The notes: generated by a model from the sequence alone, not told the origin. Positions 18,033 through 27,284 are shown, counted from the first letter of the stretch. The stretch: 64,000 nucleotides of DNA from Neiella litorisoli (GCF_014773395.1 NZ_JACXAF010000001.1:409418-473417); one strand, 5' to 3'. Translations and numbers: made by a program.

Positions 18033-20618
18033 TTAATGACTTCCTGCTGCCGTTTGCGCTGGTGTTTGCAGCCACATGGTTTGGCTAGCACGTCGAGTTG
18101 ATTGAGCCAGCGAGCGAACGCCAATTTTGCGATTGGCCGGTACCGCCACCGAGCCGTTGACGGGCTGCCAACTGTTGCCCTCATCGAGGGTGTATTCAAC
18201 GTCTAGGTTTGGCCAAGGGACATTGGTAAGCAGTTGCCCTTGTTCGACAATTGCGCCTGGAGGAGGCAACCGGTAGAACACCTGATTAGCCTCTAACTGC
18301 GGCAAAATGTTGTTGACCATGGCGCTGACAAAGCCATTCCAGTCGGCCAACTGCTGGTGTTGCTTGGCGTCATCAAAAAACTCCGTGTGCTGCGAGTAGG
18401 CTTGGCCTGGCTGGTACGGGATCTCCCAGTCGGGGCGGTGCCAAGCGCGCTCGGCAACGGCAATAAGGCGAGGAAACAGCATGTATTCGGCTTGGCTTTC
18501 ATGGCGCAAGGTTTCGCTCCATAGCTGAGCCTGAATGCCACTCACTGTGCGACCGCCTTCGAGAGGTAAGGCATCGTCACTGGTATACGGGTTGCCATTG
18601 CCATCGAGCCAGAATTCAGCATGGGCTGGCAAATTATCTGGCATGAATTGGAACACTTGGAAGGTGCTGGTGTAGCGCGATCCCCAGTAATAGCCGCTTT
18701 CTTCTGGGTGTGGCATGTAAGGGAAATCAAAGTAAAGCACGTCCGGCAATGACAGCACCGTGTCCCAGTCGTAGTTTGTCATTTGGTGGGCCATGTGCTG
18801 GCCGCCGTGGGTCAGTCGCTCCCACAAATTAGACTGAATTCGGCTGCCCAGTTTCATCGGCTCAACATGACTTAGGCCATCGCTCCAAGCCGCAGCCATG
18901 ACGCCCATGTCATTGACCATCTGGGTGACTCGGGCAATAAAATAAGCGGTCAGCTTTTGGGTTTCAGCAATACCTTGCTCATCCATCAGCTGCTGGCAGG
19001 CCGGTGATTCAACCCAGGCTCCGGCGGTTTCGTCGGCACCAATATGATAGCGCTTGAGTGGCACGCCAGCGTCATTGTGCATTTGGTCGATTTCGCTCAG
19101 TACCTTGGCAATAAAGTTGTAGGTTGAATCAATACAAGGATTGAGCGTGTTGTCGTTGTAATGCTGAATGGAGGAATATTCAGTGGTATCGGCAAGATCA
19201 ATCAGCATGTATGTCATGGCTTGCTCAGGCATTTCTTGTTGCATCAAGCGTTGGTATCTCGCTTCCATGGCTTGCACTGCGGCGCGAGAGTGGCCCGGCA
19301 TATCAAGCGATGGGATCACCTCAATATGATGTTGCTGAGCAACTTGCAGGATGTCTTTGTAATCTTCGACCGTCAGGTAACCATTGACCTGACTATTTGG
19401 GTCGATACCTGCACCCAGCTGTGGCAGCAGACATTGCTCGTCGGCTAAGTCAAAACAGCGGCGGGCACCGATCTCGGTCAGCTCAGGCAAGCCCGGAATT
19501 TGCAGTCGCCAAGCCTCATCTTCGGCCAGATGTAAATGAAGTTTATTGAACTTCAGGGCTGCCATTTGTTTGATTAATCGCAGTAGAAACGCCTTGTCAT
19601 GATAATTACGCGCAACATCAACATGCACGCCGCGAAAGCCATAGCGCGGCTCATCTTGGGCTTGACCAAGTGGCAAGCTTTGCGATGCCGCATCATAAAG
19701 CTGCAGCAAGGACTGAATGGCGTAGTAGGTGCCTGTGGCATCGCCAGAGCGGATGGTGATTTGGTCGGTACTTATGTCGAGTGCGTAGCTTTCCGCTGGC
19801 ATCTGTTGGTGGTTGTGGATAACGGTCAGGCCACCATCCGACAACAACAGCCCTGCATCCTGCACCGCCTGTTGTAGCACGGGGGGCAATGAAAACTGCA
19901 ATGCCAGACCCTGTTGGATGGCAACGCGTTGCGATTGCCACTGACTTTGTTTGAGCGATGGCACCACTCGATTGCTGGCGTCATCTGCCTCGGCCATCTG
20001 ACTGGCGTATTGTTGATAGAGCCAGCTGCTGGTCGCTAGCGGTACATTGTCATTGTCACTTCGGCGCCATTGTTCTGGACGCTCAAATTCGCCAGCGTGG
20101 GGTAGGGACCAGAGGCCCGTTGCTGGATCATATTGCTCGACGGTTGCGGCGATAATTTGTGGCGGCTGGCCATCTTGGACATAGATGAAATTCGGCATGA
20201 CATCATTTTTGGTTACCGAGGCGGCAATGCCCTGAAACGGAATGACGTAAGCTTGGTTGGCGTTAAAGCCAGTAAATGCAGCCGTCGGGGTGATTTTGTG
20301 CAAGTCGCCGTTGAGATGAACCAAATCGAACAGCTCGCTGTTGTGGTAGCGAATCGGCTTGGTGTTGCTGAAGTAAATCGCCCAGTCGGTCGCCTTGCTA
20401 TCAAACGGCAAGGTCAGGGTGAGCTCGGCGTCAAAACAACTGCCGTCAAACTGGCATTGGTGGCCAAAGTTACTGACAACCTGATAGTGCACATGCAGCT
20501 GCGCGGCAATCTCTGCTGGGGTCGCAGGTGTGGACTCGGGTTGCTTCTGACACCCCAAAAGCAGGAGGCTGAGCAGGCTGGTAGCGATTAGGTATTTGTT
20601 CACGTTTATTCTCTTCAT
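18033..20618 (-). CDS. GH20 beta-N-acetylhexosaminidase lipoprotein (chitobiase-type)
   Basis: The enzyme hydrolyses terminal GlcNAc from chitooligosaccharides. It is 861 residues long. A lipoprotein signal with lipobox LLLLGC (Cys23) anchors it to a membrane. An N-terminal CHB_HEX carbohydrate-binding domain follows (HYQVVSNFGHQC...), then the GH20b domain, then the GH20 TIM barrel from FRGVHVDVARNYHDKAFLLRL onward with the catalytic pair D529-E530 in YHIGADETAG. A C-terminal CHB_HEX_C Ig-like domain closes it (VPWPNLDVEYTLDEGNSWQ). A NagR-type operator (20669-20682) lies 50 bp upstream. It is divergent from nagR and coupled to nagX. Confidence 0.95.
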   Translation of the reverse strand: MKRINVNKYLIATSLLSLLLLGCQKQPESTPATPAEIAAQLHVHYQVVSNFGHQCQFDGSCFDAELTLTLPFDSKATDWAIYFSNTKPIRYHNSELFDLVHLNGDLHKITPTAAFTGFNANQAYVIPFQGIAASVTKNDVMPNFIYVQDGQPPQIIAATVEQYDPATGLWSLPHAGEFERPEQWRRSDNDNVPLATSSWLYQQYASQMAEADDASNRVVPSLKQSQWQSQRVAIQQGLALQFSLPPVLQQAVQDAGLLLSDGGLTVIHNHQQMPAESYALDISTDQITIRSGDATGTYYAIQSLLQLYDAASQSLPLGQAQDEPRYGFRGVHVDVARNYHDKAFLLRLIKQMAALKFNKLHLHLAEDEAWRLQIPGLPELTEIGARRCFDLADEQCLLPQLGAGIDPNSQVNGYLTVEDYKDILQVAQQHHIEVIPSLDMPGHSRAAVQAMEARYQRLMQQEMPEQAMTYMLIDLADTTEYSSIQHYNDNTLNPCIDSTYNFIAKVLSEIDQMHNDAGVPLKRYHIGADETAGAWVESPACQQLMDEQGIAETQKLTAYFIARVTQMVNDMGVMAAAWSDGLSHVEPMKLGSRIQSNLWERLTHGGQHMAHQMTNYDWDTVLSLPDVLYFDFPYMPHPEESGYYWGSRYTSTFQVFQFMPDNLPAHAEFWLDGNGNPYTSDDALPLEGGRTVSGIQAQLWSETLRHESQAEYMLFPRLIAVAERAWHRPDWEIPYQPGQAYSQHTEFFDDAKQHQQLADWNGFVSAMVNNILPQLEANQVFYRLPPPGAIVEQGQLLTNVPWPNLDVEYTLDEGNSWQPVNGSVAVPANRKIGVRSLAQSTRRASQTMWLQTPAQTAAGSH

Positions 20619-20668
20619 TGTGCTGCTGGTAATGCTCTGGTTATTGGTTTGGTTGATTCATTATCAGA

Positions 20669-20682
20669 TGACAGCGCTGTCA
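20669..20682. promoter_or_regulatory. NagR-type operator upstream of the hexosaminidase gene
   Basis: The perfect palindrome TGACAGCGCTGTCA is identical to those at 22194 and 25240 and matches the known LacI-type NagR operator style. It is placed to control the hexosaminidase-nagX unit and possibly nagR. Confidence 0.85.
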
Positions 20683-20742
20683 ATTAATCTATCAAATGCC
20701 TTTGGCTTTGCAAATGATTGTGCTGAAAGTGTGCAGTAGCGT

Positions 20743-20798
20743 TTAGAGCCTGTTGATCTTTGCTGTGTGTTTTTGCAGCAATGATCAACAGGCTCTAA
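20743..20798. repeat. Long hairpin (imperfect palindrome) between the hexosaminidase gene and nagR
   Basis: The arms TTAGAGCCTGTTGATC-tt-TGCTG and CAGCA-at-GATCAACAGGCTCTAA pair over about 22 bp around a 10-base loop. There is no T run, and the next start codon is 79 bp away. It resembles a REP/MITE-like or IS-derived hairpin rather than a terminator. Confidence 0.6.
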
Positions 20799-20876
20799 TA
20801 ATCAGTTGCTGGTTGGGGGGGAAGGCAATAACCTATTGATTCGGATAGCCACTCACTTTGGATATAGATCTGAAAC

Positions 20877-21896
20877 ATGAAAGTCACTATTAATGACGTT
20901 GCCAAACTTGCCGGCGTCTCGATCAAAACCGTTTCTCGCGTCATTAATAATGAAGAAAGTGTTCGCCAAAATACCCGTGACAAAGTCATGGCTGCAGTGA
21001 CTGAGCTGAATTATCAGCCCAATCAGGCGGCCAGAAATCTCGCTGGTACTAAGTCGTACACCATTGGGTTTATCTACGACAACCCCAATGCCTATTACAT
21101 TATTGATATGCAAAATGGCATTTTGTCGGAGTGCAGAAAGCAGGGCTTTGAGTTGGTGATCCATCCGTGCAATTCCAAATCCAGCGGCATTCTCGATGAA
21201 ATCAAAGAGATGATTAAGCAATCGCGAGTCACTGGCTTGGTGCTCACGCCACCGTTTTCGGAGCGGCCAGAAGTCATTGCCATGCTTGATGCTCTTGATG
21301 TTCGCTACGTGCGAATTATTTCTGGCGGATCGCGACAACAGAATGATGAGTCGTGCGTGGTGATTGATGATCACCAGGCCGCTCATGATGTGACCGAACA
21401 CCTGATTGACCTTGGCCACAAAGACATCGCTTTTATTGGCGGTAGCGAGGAGCACCAGTCGAGCTTTGAGCGTCTATCGGGCTATCAGGCGGCGCTGAGC
21501 GAGCGCCATATCGCGGCGCCGGCCCACTATGTGGTTGATGGCGATTACTCGTTTGAGTCGGGCGTTGCTGGGGCTAACAAGCTATTGGAGCTAAGCCAGC
21601 GACCCAGTGCCATTTTCTGTTGTAACGATGAAACCGCCGCCGGTGCGTTGTTTGCGGCGCGGCTGAAAAACATCCGTATCCCTGAAGAGTTGTCGATTGT
21701 CGGCTTTGAGGATAGCCCGTTCTCGCGACAAACTTGGCCAAAGCTGACCACGGCCCATCAGCCCAATCTGGAGATTGCCAGCCAAGCGACCTCGCTACTG
21801 ATTGCCAACACTCGAAATCAATCTGCCCAAGATATTTGCAAGCAATTTACCCCACAATTGGTGGTTCGCGATTCCAGCCAACAGGCTCTGTCTTGA
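20877..21896 (+). CDS. nagR: LacI-family repressor of GlcNAc utilisation
   Basis: This is a 339-residue regulator with an N-terminal LacI helix-turn-helix at residues 3-25 (VTINDVAKLAGVSIKTVSRVIN), the hinge helix NYQPNQAARNLAG, and a periplasmic-binding-protein-like effector domain ending QLVVRDSSQQ. The location, divergent from the hexosaminidase gene and before the TonB receptor, together with three identical operators in this cluster, supports assignment as NagR. In Shewanella this regulator responds to glucosamine-6-phosphate or GlcNAc-6-phosphate; the effector here is inferred. The start at 20877 lies two codons before the HTH, as usual for the family. Confidence 0.88.
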   Translation: MKVTINDVAKLAGVSIKTVSRVINNEESVRQNTRDKVMAAVTELNYQPNQAARNLAGTKSYTIGFIYDNPNAYYIIDMQNGILSECRKQGFELVIHPCNSKSSGILDEIKEMIKQSRVTGLVLTPPFSERPEVIAMLDALDVRYVRIISGGSRQQNDESCVVIDDHQAAHDVTEHLIDLGHKDIAFIGGSEEHQSSFERLSGYQAALSERHIAAPAHYVVDGDYSFESGVAGANKLLELSQRPSAIFCCNDETAAGALFAARLKNIRIPEELSIVGFEDSPFSRQTWPKLTTAHQPNLEIASQATSLLIANTRNQSAQDICKQFTPQLVVRDSSQQALS

Positions 21897-22193
21897 GGAC
21901 AATCTTGGCGTCGATTTTGGCCGTGTTGAGGTTGCCCGTTCACTCTCTTTTTTAACCTGAAATGACCGTTTTGTTGGCGTCAATCTGACGCCATTTTGCC
22001 CGTCTAAAAGTCGTTGTTCGTTACTCGAAATTGGCCTGATTTGTTGCTGAGGTGGTTCATTTTGGCCATATGTCAAATCTCTCATTCCAAAAATAAAGTG
22101 ATATTTTTCAAGGTGATAATTTGTTTTTGTTATTAATTTATTAATTTGTTGTAGCAAATGAGAATTATTGAGTGTAAGTTTTAATCACTCACA
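21897..22193. other. Intergenic region between nagR and the TonB receptor gene
   Basis: I see no gene. A hairpin GGCGTCA-atc-TGACGCC at 21976-21992, followed by ATTTTG, may be a weak terminator for nagR. The 3' half is AT-rich and leads to the operator at 22194. Confidence 0.5.
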
Positions 22194-22207
22194 TGACAGC
22201 GCTGTCA
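22194..22207. promoter_or_regulatory. NagR-type operator upstream of the TonB receptor gene
   Basis: This is a perfect TGACAGCGCTGTCA palindrome 63 bp before the start codon, identical to the other two copies in the cluster. Confidence 0.87.
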
Positions 22208-22270
22208 TTTTGAATCGAACGTGAACACCAATAAGTTTTTAAATAAAAAATAATCTGAAGGGAACGGGCA

Positions 22271-24916
22271 ATGAGATCGACAAATTTCAGAAAACAATTG
22301 TTGGCGACCAGCATCATTTCGATCCTCGCTGGCGCAGCGAGCACCGCCACATTGGCAGACGAAGTAAGCACCGACGAGACCGAAGTGATCGAAGTCACCG
22401 GCATTCGCGGCAGCCTCAAGCAGAACATCAATACCAAGCGCTATGCTGACACCATTGTTGATGCCATTACGTCCGAAGATATCGGTAAGTTCCCCGATAA
22501 AAACGTTGCCGAATCGCTGTCACGTATTACCGGTGTCGGTATCAGCCGAGAGTTTGGTGAAGGCGAGAAAATTACCATTCGTGGCTCAGGTCCAACCAAA
22601 AACCGGACCTTACTTAACGGCCAAAACGTGGCCACAGCCGACTGGTTTATTCTCGATCAGCCATCGCGTGGCTTTAACTTCACCTTGCTGCCATCTCAGC
22701 TGGTGAAAAGCTTGGAAGTGTACAAGTCACCAGAAGCGGACATTGACGAAGGCTCAATCGGCGGTACGGTCATTATGAACACCCGCAAGCCGCTGGAATT
22801 GGATGCCAACACCGTCAAGATTGGCCTCGAAGCGCTGTATTCTGAATCGTCAGAAGAAACCGATCCATCGGTTGATGTGCTGTATTCATGGAAAAACGAC
22901 GAAGAAACCTTCGGCGCTTTAATTACCCTAGTGAAACAAGATCGCACCGTACAGCGTGAAGGTTTAGAGGTACTGGGTTGGACTCCAGCTGATGAAGACG
23001 GCATCAAGGCGCCAAAAGACATCGGTGCTCCTATCTTCCGTCAGGACCGCGAGCGTGAAACGATTTTCGCCAGCTTCCAGTACGCACCGTTTGCTGAGCT
23101 CGACTTTACCTTGAACATTCTGACTTCTGAATTGGAATCGGATAACCAGAACATTAACTTGCTGATCCGGCCTCAGAACGACTTGGGCGAGCTGGAAAAC
23201 GTTGAGCTCAGTGGCACCAATGTCCAGGCCGCATCGGTGGTTGATGGTTCGTACGAGTGGGACTTCATTAATCGTGAGTCGCGCACCGAGACCAATTCTT
23301 ATGATCTCGAAATGAACTACGATGCTGAAAACTACTCGTTGCATGCTCAAGTGGGTTATACCGATGCCGAGGGTGGTACTTACAACGAAACATCGTGGAG
23401 CTTTGTGCCGAACATTGTTGCCGGCTATGACTTTGATTTGACCGGGAAGCCGATTGTTAATGTTGAAGCGGATCCAACGGACGGCTCGGTTTGGGGCCAG
23501 AACTGGACCTGGGGTGGCAATAAGCCAACCGAAGATGAAGAAAAGTACGCTCAGATCGATCTCTCGATTCCAATCGATTTTGGCGCCTTTAACGAGATTA
23601 AAGTGGGCGCTAAATATCGTGACCATGACCGTAGTCAGGATCGTCAGGCTTACAGCTGGCATGGTCCAGAAACCACTGACAACCCTGATTATCCAAACTA
23701 CATGGCAGAGGCGTTTGGTAACTGCCCAACGTTAGATACCTGTGGTCAAGCCGGTAAAGTCCATAAAGTGGCCAGCGATGTCGTTGGCGGCAATATCATC
23801 AACCAGCTCGATGGCAGCAAAAAAGCCTTCTGGAAACTGGGCTTTGGTGAGCAGGCCGACTATGCCATCAGCAACAATCTAGCTGAAATCTGGGCCATTA
23901 ACGAAGAGATCACCGCGGCCTACGTTAAGGCAAGCTTCGCTGGTGAATACTTCCGCGGTAACTTGGGTGTTCGTGTGGTTGATACCGAACAAACCTCAGA
24001 AAGCTACAACTTCAGCAGTGATTCATGGGGCTTCCACACCATTGACCGCGAATGGCTCACGCCTTCTTACATGGAGTGGGTAAGCGAAAGCCGCTCTTAC
24101 ACTGAAGTATTGCCAAGCTTAAATCTGGTGTTTGATTTAACGGATGATCAGGTGCTTCGTTTTGCTGCAGGCCGCGTCATGGCTCGCCCGAACTTCTCAG
24201 ACTTGGCACCAACGGTATCGGTCGGCGCATTGAATGTTGAGTACCCCACAGCAACCGCGGGTAACCCAAATCTTGACCCTGAAATCGCCAATCAGTTCGA
24301 CATTGCTTGGGAGTGGTACTTTGACGATGCATCCATGGTCTCGGTGACTTACTTCTATAAAGATGTGAAAAGCTACCGGACTAGCGGTGTCACCATTCAG
24401 GAGTTCTACAACGAGCAGGACGAAGAGTGGGTTGATGTTGCCGTCACCCAGCCGAAAAATGGCTTAGGTGGCTCTACCGATGGTATCGAAATTGGCTACC
24501 AGCAGGCATTCGGCAACTTTGGTATTGCGTCGAACTACACCTATACCAATGCTGATAACGATCAGGAACGTGACGAATCCATTGCTGGCTCTGGTTTAGT
24601 GGAAGGTGCTTCGGAGCACATGTACAACGCCACAGTGTTCTATGAGACCGAAACCTTTGGTGCGCGCCTGATGTATAACTACCGCAGCGAATGGTACAAG
24701 GGCCTGCATTTTTCAGGCGACGAAGTCTGGAACGACAGCTTTGGTCAGGTCGACTTCAGCTCAAGCTACAACCTGACTGACAACATCAGCCTGGTATTTG
24801 AAGCAATGAACCTGAACGATGAGCAAATCGTCGAGTACAACACCAGCAAAGCTCGCGTGATGTCGATTTATGAAAACGGCAGACGCTATGTGGCCGGTGT
24901 CCATATGACCTTCTAA
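22271..24916 (+). CDS. TonB-dependent outer-membrane receptor, chitooligosaccharide/GlcNAc type
   Basis: This 881-residue outer-membrane beta-barrel should import oligosaccharides energised by TonB-ExbBD. A signal peptide ends near STATLADE. A TonB-box-like EVIEVTGIRGSL (about 39-50) follows, then the plug domain (IGKFPDKNVAESLSRITGV...). The barrel runs to the terminal aromatic residue (VAGVHMTF). The proteobacterial sugar-type signature RGSLKQNINTKRYADTIVDAI is characteristic of TonB receptors in carbohydrate loci. An identical NagR operator upstream and the nag genes on both sides support a chitin-derived substrate. The ATG at 22271 follows GAAGGGAACGG. Confidence 0.93.
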   Translation: MRSTNFRKQLLATSIISILAGAASTATLADEVSTDETEVIEVTGIRGSLKQNINTKRYADTIVDAITSEDIGKFPDKNVAESLSRITGVGISREFGEGEKITIRGSGPTKNRTLLNGQNVATADWFILDQPSRGFNFTLLPSQLVKSLEVYKSPEADIDEGSIGGTVIMNTRKPLELDANTVKIGLEALYSESSEETDPSVDVLYSWKNDEETFGALITLVKQDRTVQREGLEVLGWTPADEDGIKAPKDIGAPIFRQDRERETIFASFQYAPFAELDFTLNILTSELESDNQNINLLIRPQNDLGELENVELSGTNVQAASVVDGSYEWDFINRESRTETNSYDLEMNYDAENYSLHAQVGYTDAEGGTYNETSWSFVPNIVAGYDFDLTGKPIVNVEADPTDGSVWGQNWTWGGNKPTEDEEKYAQIDLSIPIDFGAFNEIKVGAKYRDHDRSQDRQAYSWHGPETTDNPDYPNYMAEAFGNCPTLDTCGQAGKVHKVASDVVGGNIINQLDGSKKAFWKLGFGEQADYAISNNLAEIWAINEEITAAYVKASFAGEYFRGNLGVRVVDTEQTSESYNFSSDSWGFHTIDREWLTPSYMEWVSESRSYTEVLPSLNLVFDLTDDQVLRFAAGRVMARPNFSDLAPTVSVGALNVEYPTATAGNPNLDPEIANQFDIAWEWYFDDASMVSVTYFYKDVKSYRTSGVTIQEFYNEQDEEWVDVAVTQPKNGLGGSTDGIEIGYQQAFGNFGIASNYTYTNADNDQERDESIAGSGLVEGASEHMYNATVFYETETFGARLMYNYRSEWYKGLHFSGDEVWNDSFGQVDFSSSYNLTDNISLVFEAMNLNDEQIVEYNTSKARVMSIYENGRRYVAGVHMTF

Positions 24917-24924
24917 ACAGAAGT

Positions 24925-25161
24925 GTGTACCTGACCACCATGGATGGTGGTCAACAATCTGCAATCAGCCACCAGCTTGCTGACGGCAAGCTTCATGCCT
25001 ATGTACCATTTCCAGATGTGGCTATTGAATACCGTCAGTTGGGCGGTAAATGGCAGCAATATCAACATCCTATACCCGATAATGCAACAACGGAGTTACG
25101 TAGCCGGTCAGTCAGCGGCGAGCGTTTTAGCCGCATTAGTCGTTATCAAAACAATCGTTAG
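24925..25161 (+). pseudogene. Fossil of a second hexosaminidase C-terminal domain (CHB_HEX_C)
   Basis: The frame from about 24970 reads HQLADGKLHAYVPFPDVAIEYRQ, then GGKWQQY, then TELRSRSVSGERFSRIS. This is the typical C-terminal Ig-like domain of GH20 enzymes and aligns with VEQGQLLTNVPWPNLDVEYT of the intact hexosaminidase encoded at 18033-20618. No catalytic domain precedes it; the TonB receptor ends 8 bp upstream. It is best explained as the 3' remnant of a deleted hexosaminidase gene. The nearest start is a GTG at 24925 without a good ribosome binding site, so expression is doubtful. Confidence 0.75.
24933..24952 (+). terminator. Hairpin after the TonB receptor gene
   Basis: The inverted repeat GACCACC-atggat-GGTGGTC lies 17 bp after the stop codon. 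No T run follows, so termination is uncertain. Confidence 0.35.
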
Positions 25162-25239
25162 AAAAAGATTAATTCAAATGAAAAACAACGAATTAGGAAA
25201 TTGTCCCAATTCAATGACACAAACTGGGTAAAAACAAAA

Positions 25240-25253
25240 TGACAGCGCTGTCA
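25240..25253. promoter_or_regulatory. NagR-type operator upstream of nagK
   Basis: This is the third perfect TGACAGCGCTGTCA palindrome, 80 bp before the nagK start. It is placed to control the nagK-nagB-nagA-nagP unit. Confidence 0.87.
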
Positions 25254-25333
25254 TTTTTGGGTTAGGATTAGTTTTCAAAGCGCATAACAAAGTTTTAACA
25301 GCTGCTTTGAATTGGATTTAAAGAGGCATTTCA

Positions 25334-26248
25334 ATGCAAACCAATAACGATAAATCGACACAACTGTTTTTAGGAATCGATGGTGGCGGCAGCAAGTGCA
25401 AGGCTGTGCTGATGAATGGTTCTGGTGAAACTCTTGGCGTTGGATTGGCAGGCCCTGCGAATCCAACACACAGTGTCGCGCAAGCAATTGAATCCATTTC
25501 CTGTGCCGCCAAGCTGGCACTCGCCGATGCACGATTACCGCAAGAGCAGCTTAGCCAGTTGGTCGCTGGTGTCGGGCTTGCCGGTGTCAATTTGCCGAAA
25601 TACTTTCAAAAGATTGAAGACTGGCAGCATCCATTTGCTGCCATGTTTCTCACTACGGATTTGCACATTGCCTGTTTGGGCGCCCATGACGGCCATGATG
25701 GCGCGGTGGTGATCACCGGCACCGGCTCTTGCGGCTACGCCTTGGTTAATGGTCAGCAAACCATGGTTGGTGCCCATGGCTTCCCCCATGGTGATAAGGG
25801 CAGCGGCGCCTGGCTTGGCCTGCAAGCTGTGCAAAAAACCCTAAAAGCACTGGACGGTTTAATTGCTGGTTCAACGCTACCCGAGCGCTTGCTCAGCCAG
25901 CTTGGTTGTCAAAGTGATGTTGAGTTGGTTGAAGCCGTTGTCGGCAAAAATGCCAATTTCTATGCTCGTTTTGCCGGCTTGGTCTTCGACGCTGCCGATC
26001 AAGGTGATCCGATTGCCATGGCCATTGTTGCGGAAGGCGCCGGTTACATTCGTTCGGTGATTGAACGCTTACGGAAAGTGAATCCGCCGCGTATTTCCAT
26101 GATCGGCGGCCTGACCGGCCTGTACGCGAACTGGCTGGATGAAGCCATCTCTGCGCAGGTTCAGCCGGCCATCAAGCCACCGGAAGTGGGCGCGGTGTTA
26201 TTCGCCCAACAACAAATTCAGCAGCAGCCAGCCAATCGAGCTAGCTAA
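25334..26248 (+). CDS. nagK: N-acetylglucosamine kinase (BadF/BadG/BcrA ATPase type)
   Basis: The enzyme phosphorylates cytoplasmic GlcNAc to GlcNAc-6-phosphate. This is needed because the permease NagP imports free sugar without a phosphotransferase system. It has 304 residues in the actin-like ATPase fold: phosphate-1 motif FLGIDGGGSKCKAVL near the N-terminus, VITGTGSCGYA, GAHGFPHGDKGSGAWLG, and the adenosine motif MIGGLTGLY. It is the first gene of the nagK-nagB-nagA-nagP run, with 19, 15 and 57 bp gaps. Confidence 0.93.
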   Translation: MQTNNDKSTQLFLGIDGGGSKCKAVLMNGSGETLGVGLAGPANPTHSVAQAIESISCAAKLALADARLPQEQLSQLVAGVGLAGVNLPKYFQKIEDWQHPFAAMFLTTDLHIACLGAHDGHDGAVVITGTGSCGYALVNGQQTMVGAHGFPHGDKGSGAWLGLQAVQKTLKALDGLIAGSTLPERLLSQLGCQSDVELVEAVVGKNANFYARFAGLVFDAADQGDPIAMAIVAEGAGYIRSVIERLRKVNPPRISMIGGLTGLYANWLDEAISAQVQPAIKPPEVGAVLFAQQQIQQQPANRAS

Positions 26249-26267
26249 TAAGTAGGTAAGACAAACG

Positions 26268-27269
26268 ATGAATACAAAAACTCTGATGGAGCAAGAAGCC
26301 GGACAAACCCCACAGGTTGTTGCTGAGCAGTTCGCTAAGAATCAAGATAAAGTGCGGACCATCGCCAAGCGGTTGCAGCAAATGCCGCCCAAAATGGTGA
26401 TGATTATCGGTCGCGGCTCGTCCGATCATGCAGGGGTCTTTGCCAAATACCTGATTGAAATCGAAACCGGCGTGCCGGTTGCCCCAGCGGCGCCGTCAGT
26501 TGCCAGCATTTATGGTAAGTCACTGAAATTGGCCGATACCCTAGTGATTGCCATTTCGCAGTCGGGTCGCAGCCCAGATATTCTGGAGCAAGCCAAAATG
26601 TGCCAAGCCGCCGGAGCCTATTGTCTGGCCCTAGTTAATGATGAAAGCTCGCCACTGGCGGCGCTTGCCGATGATGTACTGCCACTGTCTGCCGGTCCTG
26701 AAAACTCAGTGGCGGCAACTAAAAGCTATTTGGCGACCTTATCGGCTTTGCTGCAATTGACCGCGTATTGGAGCAATAATCAGTCACTGATTGATGCTTT
26801 ACCCAAGTTGCCTGCGGCTTTGACGCAAGTGATTGAGAGCGCGCCACAGCTGTCGTTGGCAGCAATTGGCAAGCAGCGGAACTTAGTGGTATTGGGCCGC
26901 GGGCTCGGTTATGCCGTGACCAAAGAGTTGGCGCTGAAGCTAAAAGAGGTCTGTTCGATTCATGCTGAGGCCTTTAGCAGTGCCGAATTTTTGCATGGCC
27001 CAGTGACGTTAGTGGAGCAGCAACTCACCATTATCGATTGCGATATTGCTGATGAAGCGCAGCAGGCTCACCGTCAACAAATAAAAGAAGTTGAACAGCG
27101 GGGCGCCACGGTTAGCCATTTGCATCAGGTTGTTAGTGACGTCCATCCGCGTTTGGCACCATTGCTGGTGTTGCAACGCTTTTATCTCGATATTGCTGGC
27201 ATTGCGACCCAAATGGGGTTTAATCCTGATGAGCCTAAAGGCTTAAAGAAAGTCACTAAAACCCTGTAA
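26268..27269 (+). CDS. nagB-II: Glucosamine-6-phosphate deaminase, SIS-domain type (NagB-II)
   Basis: It converts glucosamine-6-P to fructose-6-P and ammonia and replaces the classical NagB in many marine gammaproteobacteria. It has 333 residues with two SIS domains: GRGSSDHAGVFAKYLIE and AISQSGRSPDILEQ in the first, VLGRGLGYAVTKELALKLKEVCSIHAEAFSSAEFLHGP in the second. It lacks the N-terminal glutaminase domain of GlmS, which argues against GlmS. Position between nagK and nagA supports the role. Confidence 0.92.
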   Translation: MNTKTLMEQEAGQTPQVVAEQFAKNQDKVRTIAKRLQQMPPKMVMIIGRGSSDHAGVFAKYLIEIETGVPVAPAAPSVASIYGKSLKLADTLVIAISQSGRSPDILEQAKMCQAAGAYCLALVNDESSPLAALADDVLPLSAGPENSVAATKSYLATLSALLQLTAYWSNNQSLIDALPKLPAALTQVIESAPQLSLAAIGKQRNLVVLGRGLGYAVTKELALKLKEVCSIHAEAFSSAEFLHGPVTLVEQQLTIIDCDIADEAQQAHRQQIKEVEQRGATVSHLHQVVSDVHPRLAPLLVLQRFYLDIAGIATQMGFNPDEPKGLKKVTKTL

Positions 27270-27284
27270 TCGCAAGAGATCACC

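Noticed and set aside
17961..18199. N-terminal extension of NagX to 412 residues
   Set aside because: It would overlap the hexosaminidase gene by 167 bases, does not look like a membrane protein N-terminus, and the ATG at 18031 has a clear Shine-Dalgarno.
22964..23662. 232-codon open frame antisense to the TonB receptor gene
   Set aside because: The composition mirrors the receptor codons. No ribosome binding site or homology is visible.
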